A stretch of DNA of 5,754 nucleotides, taken from the NCBI GenBank assembly GCA_030433055.1, contig JAUILJ010000567.1, forward strand, positions 1 through 5,754, given 5' to 3'. The notes under the pieces are model-generated. The model worked only from the letters and a program-made list of their open reading frames with translations. It did not search any database and was not told where the DNA came from. Source of the DNA: Polyangia bacterium (GTDB lineage: Bacteria; Myxococcota_A; Polyangia; Polyangiales; Polyangiaceae). How positions within the stretch are numbered: the stretch's first letter is position 1; the number at the start of each line of letters is the position of its first letter. This document shows positions 1 to 4,331 of this stretch, one piece after another. Position numbers and translations under genes: made by a program.

Positions 1-968
1 CCGGTGCCGCCGCAACCGCCGTTGCAGTCACACAGCTCGGAGCAAGCGCCGAGGCCGTCGCCGTAGGACGGGTCAACGGTCTGCACGTCACCGTAGCTGA
101 GCTGCAGGATGAAGCAGGCGCCCGTCTGGGCGCCGGTGAGCGGCGAACCACACGCGCCGGGGTTGTAGTCACCAATCGTGCAGAGCGAGGTGCACTCGCC
201 CGTGGTGCCCGTGTTGTTCGTGCTGTCCCAGCCGCCGAGGCAGAAACCAAACGCACAGACGTCGTCACAAGCCTGGTCGGGGCAGGTGCAGTCAGCGCCG
301 AGGGGAGCTCCGACCGGGGCCGTGTCCTGACACTGGCCGCTGTCGTGGTTGCAGTAGGCGGGGCCGCACTCTTCGTCGTTACGACACAGGGGCGCGCAGA
401 TGGCGTTGCCGAAGTCGATGTCGCCGTTGGCGTCGGACGATGGCAAGCAGCCCATGTCCGGACGACCGTGGCACTTGTCGGGCCACAGGCTACCGCTCGA
501 AGGCGCGTCAACCGGCTCGCCCCAGGTGCAGCGCTCGAGGCAGACGCCGGGGGTCGCGCTGTCGCCAGTGCAGAAGCCGCTCGCGCCACAGTCTGCGTCC
601 GAGGTGCAGTCCTTGGTGCAGACGCCGTTCGAGATGCCCTGTTCCGTGGGGAGGCAGCTGTACTCGCCGCCGCCACAGTCAGTGTCGGTTACGCAGGTTG
701 CGCCCAGCTCGGTCTGAGGAATGCCGCCCGAGCCGCCGGTTCCGCCAGCGCCAGTTCCGCCGGTGCCCGCGTTGCCAGAGCCGCCGCTGCCGCCGTTGCC
801 GACGTTGCCGCTGCCGCCGTTGCCCGTGCCACCGGTCCCGCCGGTCACGCCAACGGTGCCGCCCTTGCCGCCGCTGTCTCCATCGCTGCTGTCACTCGAG
901 CAGCCGACCATCCCAACGGAGATGGCAATCAACGAACCAACACTCAACCACGGTAGAAACTTCTTCAT
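1..968 (-). CDS. Cys-rich secreted lipoprotein with Gly-rich linker (3' end outside window)
   Basis: The reading frame starts at the ATG at 968-966 and stays open to the left edge, giving 322 codons without a stop. Residues 1-23 are a lipoprotein signal peptide: MKK, a hydrophobic stretch (LSVGSLIAISVGM), and lipobox MVGC with Cys23 as the lipidation site. Residues 33-82 are a low-complexity Gly/Ser/Thr/Asn linker. From residue 92 there are 29 cysteines in 231 residues, partly organised as modules of the form C-x3-D/E-x-D/E-C-G-...-C-...-G-x-C (92-117, 121-143, 195-213). Residues 179-185 read DANGDID, a possible Ca-binding loop. The start is supported by GAGGAGG 11 bases upstream. The protein is probably anchored in the outer membrane, with a disulfide-rich domain held away from the surface by the linker. 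This architecture is common among myxobacterial lipoproteins of unknown function. No enzymatic motif is visible and the C-terminus is missing, so function is unassigned. The tRNA gene upstream is divergent. Confidence 0.9.
   Translation of the reverse strand, partial: MKKFLPWLSVGSLIAISVGMVGCSSDSSDGDSGGKGGTVGVTGGTGGTGNGGSGNVGNGGSGGSGNAGTGGTGAGGTGGSGGIPQTELGATCVTDTDCGGGEYSCLPTEQGISNGVCTKDCTSDADCGASGFCTGDSATPGVCLERCTWGEPVDAPSSGSLWPDKCHGRPDMGCLPSSDANGDIDFGNAICAPLCRNDEECGPAYCNHDSGQCQDTAPVGAPLGADCTCPDQACDDVCAFGFCLGGWDSTNNTGTTGECTSLCTIGDYNPGACGSPLTGAQTGACFILQLSYGDVQTVDPSYGDGLGACSELCDCNGGCGGT
723..872 (-). repeat. Gly-rich linker-coding repeat tract
   Basis: This tract encodes residues 33-82 of the Cys-rich lipoprotein, almost entirely Gly with Ser, Thr, Asn and a few Ala/Val in GGxG-type units. 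It contains a perfect 18-base direct repeat (783-800 and 807-824, 24-base period) encoding GNGGSG twice, eight residues apart. This is a degenerate tandem repeat that could change length by slippage or recombination. The protein segment is most simply read as a flexible spacer between the lipid anchor and the Cys-rich domain. Confidence 0.8.
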
Positions 969-979
969 TTTTTCCCAAG

Positions 980-986
980 CCTCCTC
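980..986 (-). promoter_or_regulatory. Shine-Dalgarno of the Cys-rich lipoprotein gene
   Basis: On the minus strand this reads GAGGAGG, 11 bases before the ATG at 968. It is the clearest ribosome binding site in the window and fixes the start of the lipoprotein gene. Confidence 0.75.
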
Positions 987-1013
987 AAGCGGCCACGCAC
1001 TTGTCACGCTGCC

Positions 1014-1068
1014 CTCGTAGGTTCGCCCGCTGAGTTAGTTGTGCGAGACTTTGCCTATCACCTACGAG
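1014..1068. repeat. Spaced 9-base perfect inverted repeat in the lipoprotein gene leader
   Basis: CTCGTAGGT at 1014-1022 is the exact reverse complement of ACCTACGAG at 1060-1068, with 37 bases between. It lies 46-100 bases upstream of the lipoprotein ATG. It could be a paired operator or a long-range stem in the 5' untranslated RNA. No known regulator site is recognised, and a chance match cannot be excluded. Confidence 0.5.
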
Positions 1069-1133
1069 AAGCGGCTCACCTAGCACGCAAACCGACACTT
1101 CTCCAAGTCCGAACTGACCTACCTCGGCGCCTG

Positions 1134-1152
1134 TGCTCCCACTAAGGGAGCA
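1134..1152. repeat. Compact hairpin, 7-base stem and 5-base loop
   Basis: TGCTCCC (1134-1140) and GGGAGCA (1146-1152) form a perfect stem around ACTAA. Neither strand has a run of T after it, so it does not look like an intrinsic terminator. It may be an operator-like palindrome or RNA stem upstream of the lipoprotein gene. Confidence 0.45.
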
Positions 1153-1153
1153 A

Positions 1154-1168
1154 AGTTGCCGAGTTGCC
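1154..1168. repeat. Tandem AGTTGCC repeat beside the hairpin
   Basis: AGTTGCC occurs at 1154-1160 and again at 1162-1168, an 8-base period, immediately next to the hairpin at 1134-1152. It is short, so chance is possible. Its position upstream of the minus-strand lipoprotein gene makes a regulatory role conceivable but unproven. Confidence 0.35.
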
Positions 1169-1403
1169 CAAGCAATCACTGCCAGGTCCAAAGCTGACCG
1201 AACCAGGCGGCGCGCGCCAGTGCAATAACGCTGAACGCTGGCGAGGTACTTCAACCCTCAACTAGATTCCAGCGCTCGTTGCCCGCCCGTTTGCAAAACG
1301 CTCAAGCACACTGGAACTTCTCCGCTCGTACTGGAGCCGAATCCCGAACAGCTGTCTCAACCCGACTCAGGGAGGGCCGGCTTGGTTTCGAAAGTGTTCC
1401 GCA

Positions 1404-1431
1404 TTGACATGCCCGAGAAAGCAAGTACACA
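1404..1431 (+). promoter_or_regulatory. Candidate sigma-70-type promoter of tRNA-Lys
   Basis: A perfect -35 hexamer TTGACA lies at 1404-1409. After 16 bases, TACACA (1426-1431) is a weak -10 candidate matching the consensus at three positions. Transcription would begin near 1438, about 45 bases before the mature tRNA 5' end, leaving a short leader for RNase P to remove. The -35 match and placement are good; the -10 match is poor. Confidence 0.45.
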
Positions 1432-1482
1432 GGCGAGTTCCAAACGCCGAGCCACCCCACGGAAAGGCCCGCGGCGAATACG

Positions 1483-1555
1483 GGGCTGATAGCTCAGTCG
1501 GTAGAGCAGTGGATTTTTAATCCAACGGTCCAGGGTTCGAGCCCCCGTCGGCCCA
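1483..1555 (+). tRNA. tRNA-Lys (anticodon TTT)
   Basis: The 73-base sequence folds as a cloverleaf. The acceptor stem is GGGCTGA (1483-1489) with TCGGCCC (1548-1554), including one G-T pair, and the discriminator is A1555. The D stem is GCTC/GAGC with loop AGTCGGTA. The anticodon loop TTTTTAA (1514-1520) places TTT at 1516-1518. The T loop is TTCGAGC. It adds lysine for AAA and, by wobble, AAG codons. Three points are unusual: the outermost anticodon-stem pair is G1509 with A1525, the T stem has A1532 opposite C1546, and the 3' CCA is not encoded (CAA follows the discriminator), so CCA would have to be added by tRNA nucleotidyltransferase. Position 32 is T rather than the C seen in E. coli tRNA-Lys. 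It could be functional, with tolerated mismatches, or a decaying copy. No clear terminator follows. Confidence 0.93.
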
Positions 1556-1687
1556 CAAACGAACGCCTTCGGTCGGTGGTCGCTCGTCCCCCTCCGCGGG
1601 TCGAATCGGCTTCTCCCCGCGCCCTCTCGGTACTTGCTCACCCACGCCTCGAGTGCTCGGCGTAGGCAAATCCCGGGGAGCCGCACG

Positions 1688-1693
1688 TATAAG
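1688..1693 (+). promoter_or_regulatory. TATAAG -10-like box directly before the ATG at 1699
   Basis: TATAAG matches the TATAAT consensus at five of six positions and ends five bases before the start codon. A start of transcription at normal distance would fall on or next to A1699, producing a leaderless mRNA. The -35 region at the expected distance (about 1665-1670, GGCAAA) is not TTGACA-like. No Shine-Dalgarno lies at normal distance; the nearest purine-rich match, GGGGAG at 1675-1680, is 18 bases away. Confidence 0.4.
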
Positions 1694-1698
1694 CGCAG

Positions 1699-2895
1699 AT
1701 GTTGCTCTACCCCAGCCGGCCGGCACCGCTCGCTCGGAGCGTCTTGGTCCTTGCGGCGTTGAGCGCGACCGTCGTGAGCGGCGGTTGCAGCCGACACACC
1801 AACGCGCCTCCCCGGGTCGCCAATATCCGTGGGGGAACGACGTGCGACCCGAACGCCACTCGCTCCGACGTGCTGCTCGTGGACCTGCAGCCCGAGGCGA
1901 GAGCCGATCTCGAGGCAGCGACGAAGCGAGGGCTCGCAGTGGTTCGCTTCGACTGCCAGTCGTTTTCAGTGTTGCCTCAGTGCAGCGCGGAGGCGAGCTA
2001 CACGTTCACCGCGCACACCCCCAAACAGCAAGTGCTGCGAATGTCGGACGGCGCATCACTCGGCGCGAGCCTTCCGCTGACCTACAGCGCGCACGCCGCA
2101 GAGCTGGCCGCAGGCTTCGAGCGAGGACAGTCGCTCGATCTCGCGCTGATCATGAGCGGACGATTGACCACGGGCGCATGGGGGGTTGGGCCGGAGGACC
2201 TTCGCGGCGACTGCCTGGGAGCGACCCACGTCGTGGCCTCTGCGGAGCTTGGCGCATTCGCCCTCCACTCCGGGGCGCGGGATCGCAGCGTGACCGCTGC
2301 TGCGCTCTTCGGTGCCCGGGTGCAAGCAGAGCAGCGGACGCGCTTCGAGCTGCACTCGAGCGATGGCAGCCCGGCAGCCTGTTCTGGGAGCTCGACTCAG
2401 CCTGCGCCGGGGTGTGACGCGGTACTCCGAGCGGAGCTGGTGGAGCTCCGGGCCCCTGCCCCCACTCTCACGGCGATGACTGAAGAGCAAATGGCCACGC
2501 TACGCGGCAAGCTGTGTGAAGACGTGGAGGCATGCCGCACGGCATGCGAGGGCAATGATGCGGACGCGTGCATGCAGTACGCGACCCTGCACCTGCTGGG
2601 TGACCGCGTGGAGCGTGATCTGGGCCGCGCGGGCAAGCTGATGTTGCGCGCCTGCGAGCTGGACCAACCCCTGGCGTGCACACTGCTGGGAATCGAGTTC
2701 TTGAACGAGGCGAGCCCCCACCCCGATCTGATCCGCGGGCGAGAGTTTCTGCGCAGACCCTGCGAACGCGGCTATGCCGAAGCTTGCCACGCCCTGGGCC
2801 TGTCGTACTCCAACGCTGGGGATACGGCGCAAGCTTCTCGCTACTTGAAGCGGGCCTGCACGCTGGGCGCGAACGACGCTTGCGGGAGACCGTAG
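1699..2895 (+). CDS. Sel1/Hcp-like repeat lipoprotein
   Basis: The frame encodes 398 residues. Residues 1-30 form a lipoprotein signal: basic residues R7 and R13, hydrophobic core SVLVLAALSATVV, and lipobox SGGC with Cys30. This box is slightly atypical, with Ser at -3. Residues about 50-255 form a domain I cannot assign; from memory, similar segments occur ahead of Sel1 repeats in other Polyangia proteins, but this was not searched. Residues about 272-398 are alpha-helical Sel1-like (TPR-related) repeats with four Cys pairs spaced CxxxxxxxC: 283/291, 319/327, 355/363 and 387/395. This is the disulfide pattern of Hcp-type Sel1 proteins. Such repeats usually bind other proteins, so this is probably a periplasmic or outer-membrane adaptor; no catalytic motif is seen. 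The start is well fixed: an in-frame TAA at 1690-1692 leaves only ATG 1699 or TTG 1702. The gene follows tRNA-Lys on the same strand and converges with the DUF4388 gene. Confidence 0.9.
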   Translation: MLLYPSRPAPLARSVLVLAALSATVVSGGCSRHTNAPPRVANIRGGTTCDPNATRSDVLLVDLQPEARADLEAATKRGLAVVRFDCQSFSVLPQCSAEASYTFTAHTPKQQVLRMSDGASLGASLPLTYSAHAAELAAGFERGQSLDLALIMSGRLTTGAWGVGPEDLRGDCLGATHVVASAELGAFALHSGARDRSVTAAALFGARVQAEQRTRFELHSSDGSPAACSGSSTQPAPGCDAVLRAELVELRAPAPTLTAMTEEQMATLRGKLCEDVEACRTACEGNDADACMQYATLHLLGDRVERDLGRAGKLMLRACELDQPLACTLLGIEFLNEASPHPDLIRGREFLRRPCERGYAEACHALGLSYSNAGDTAQASRYLKRACTLGANDACGRP

Positions 2896-2996
2896 CGCCC
2901 GATCGCTGATCCCCTCGTGGTGACGTGGGAGGACTGCCCTCACCCCAAGATCCAGCTCGCGCCGCAGCTCGTGGCGATCTGACGCTACCTGCAGCG

Positions 2997-4250
2997 CTAG
3001 TTCTTCAGCTGCCCAACCCAACCACTCACTTCGCGCTCGAGCTGGGCGTCGGCTTCGTTACCCAAGGCGTTGCTGGCGGCGAACAGCGCAAAGCTCACGT
3101 ACTCATGCAGGCTCTGCTTGAGGAAGCGCTCTGGATCGGTTCCTCCCGCGACCATCACGCTGTTCTCTGCCACCTTCTCCGGGTCGAGCGCCCCCGTCTC
3201 GATGGGACCAGCGCCTCGAAACAGGATGTCGTAGACCCCGCCACCGACGGCGAAGCTCTCCAGGGACTGGCGCAGCACGGTTCCTTTCCCCGCGGCATCA
3301 GCTGCCTGGTGCACTCGCTCGAGCACCAGGTTCGCGACGCCGACCACCGCCTCCGGGCCGCCGCTCATACGCGGGGGCTCGAGCTGGACGTGCTTGGACT
3401 GGATCATCGCGTAGACGTCCTTGGTGGTGGTGAACTCACCGCGCCCGGTGAGCCGCCCGAGCTCCTCGATGCTCATCAGGCCGTCGATGTTGTCCCAGGT
3501 CTTCTTGAACTCTTCCTGGGGCTCGCCTCGGCCTTCTCGCCTGACCGGCACGTGCTCGGCCGACGGGATTTTCTCACGGAAAAACCGCATCTCGTCGAGG
3601 CGGGTCACGCCGTCCATCAGCAGCGCGTTGGCGCTGACGGTGTGGTGGGAGACCAGGCGCCCCTCGTCGAAGCCGTCGAGGAAGAAGAACGTGCCGTCGC
3701 TGACCGCGAACGTGGCGAACACGATCTCATCGATCTGCTTACCGATCAGCTTATACAGGCGCTCCTCGCTGATCACGCCGAGCTCGATCGCTCCTTGCCC
3801 GAAGCGAGAACCGGCTCGAACCTTCTCCATGACCGCTTCGTGCTGCACCTCGTCGATGGCCCCGAAGCGATACATCACCATCCCCAGACGCTCTTCATCG
3901 ACGGTGGTCTGGGCGCCGACCACATTTCCACCCTCGAAAAAGATGGCACGGGTCGCTTCACCATCCAGCACAATCAGCTCTCCACGCCAGCCCGTCTGGC
4001 CGAGCAGCGCCAGCACGTCGCACATGGTCCCTGGCGCTGTGATCTCGCCCGCCAGGCGCACGATGGCGCCGTCCTCCGCGTCCCGCCGGCCATCCTCGCC
4101 GGTGTAGCGCATCATCACCACGTGTGCGGGGGCCGGGAGCATGCGGTAAGCACCCTCTCGGGCGCGCAGTCGCTGACTCGCAACGGTACCAATGGGGTGC
4201 ACGACGCCGTGCGCGTCGATTCGTACTAGCTCCGCTCGCGCCTCTCTCAT
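2997..4250 (-). CDS. DUF4388 (PATAN) domain protein
   Basis: The frame encodes 417 residues with no signal peptide or membrane segment, so it is probably cytoplasmic. Residues about 66-195 match the DUF4388/PATAN pattern: GEITAP near 68-73, a helix ending in LLGQTGWRGELIV (82-94), AIFFEGGNVVGAQ (102-114), then helices with RLGMVMYRFG and a FFFLDG strand near 188-193. Residues about 252-293 (WDNIDGLMSIEELGRL onward) resemble the small helical or winged-helix-like unit that often follows this domain. The C-terminal 120 residues are not recognised. PATAN domains occur in PatA-type response regulators and in many delta-proteobacterial and myxobacterial signalling proteins, where they are thought to mediate protein interactions. 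There is no receiver domain here. ATG 4250 is the first reasonable start, although the Shine-Dalgarno is poor. The gene lies 81 bases downstream of dnaE on the same strand and may be read from it. Its 3' end converges with the Sel1-like gene across a 101-base gap with no clear terminator. Confidence 0.88.
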   Translation of the reverse strand: MREARAELVRIDAHGVVHPIGTVASQRLRAREGAYRMLPAPAHVVMMRYTGEDGRRDAEDGAIVRLAGEITAPGTMCDVLALLGQTGWRGELIVLDGEATRAIFFEGGNVVGAQTTVDEERLGMVMYRFGAIDEVQHEAVMEKVRAGSRFGQGAIELGVISEERLYKLIGKQIDEIVFATFAVSDGTFFFLDGFDEGRLVSHHTVSANALLMDGVTRLDEMRFFREKIPSAEHVPVRREGRGEPQEEFKKTWDNIDGLMSIEELGRLTGRGEFTTTKDVYAMIQSKHVQLEPPRMSGGPEAVVGVANLVLERVHQAADAAGKGTVLRQSLESFAVGGGVYDILFRGAGPIETGALDPEKVAENSVMVAGGTDPERFLKQSLHEYVSFALFAASNALGNEADAQLEREVSGWVGQLKN

Positions 4251-4331
4251 GCCACCACAAAGGTAGTACAGGCGGGCCCGTGGTTCTGAAAAACTTGCAG
4301 ATTGGCAACGGCGACCGTCGCGGCCACCCGC

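Larger units (their letters stand above)
969..1482. other. Intergenic stretch between the Cys-rich lipoprotein and tRNA-Lys
   Basis: No convincing gene is present. Base composition is visibly less GC-rich than the flanking genes. It must hold the promoter of the minus-strand lipoprotein gene, although I could not pick a clear -35/-10 pair, and it holds a good candidate promoter for the plus-strand tRNA. It also contains a spaced 9-base inverted repeat, a compact hairpin and a short tandem repeat, listed separately. A minus-strand open frame of 89 codons (985-1254) would start with TTG, lacks a spaced Shine-Dalgarno and has mixed third-position bases unlike the real genes here, so I do not call it. 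Confidence 0.7.

Noticed and set aside
345..1033. Plus-strand frames over the Cys-rich lipoprotein, including Pro-rich and Arg/Cys-rich ones
   Set aside because: Their Pro/Ala/Arg composition is the reverse reading of the Gly-rich linker and Cys modules. The minus-strand frame has a signal peptide, a lipobox and a Shine-Dalgarno.
985..1254. Minus-strand frame of 89 codons ending at the lipoprotein Shine-Dalgarno
   Set aside because: It starts with TTG without a properly spaced ribosome site, uses mixed third-position bases unlike the neighbouring genes, and has no recognisable domain. A leader peptide role is possible but unsupported.
1556..1600. Terminator or integration site after the tRNA
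   Set aside because: There is no stable hairpin with a T run, no repeated copy of the tRNA 3' end in the window and no integrase gene nearby.
1357..1797. Minus-strand open frame of 146 codons across the tRNA
   Set aside because: Its middle (ARTLDRWIKNPLLYRLSYQP) is the antisense translation of tRNA-Lys, a well-known spurious annotation, and the frame also overlaps the signal-peptide region of the real plus-strand gene.
2530..2547. Perfect inverted repeat GCATGCC-GCAC-GGCATGC
   Set aside because: It lies inside the coding sequence of the Sel1-like lipoprotein, is short, and is explained by codons for Ala, Cys and Arg.
2928..2955. Possible terminator between the convergent genes
   Set aside because: The GTGGGAGG/CCCTCAC pairing has mismatches and no T tract on either strand, so it does not qualify as an intrinsic terminator.
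2925..4229. Plus-strand open frame of 434 codons antisense to the DUF4388 gene
   Set aside because: The opposite strand encodes a recognisable DUF4388 protein. Long antisense frames are expected in high-GC genes, and this one is rich in His, Arg and Leu without a domain.
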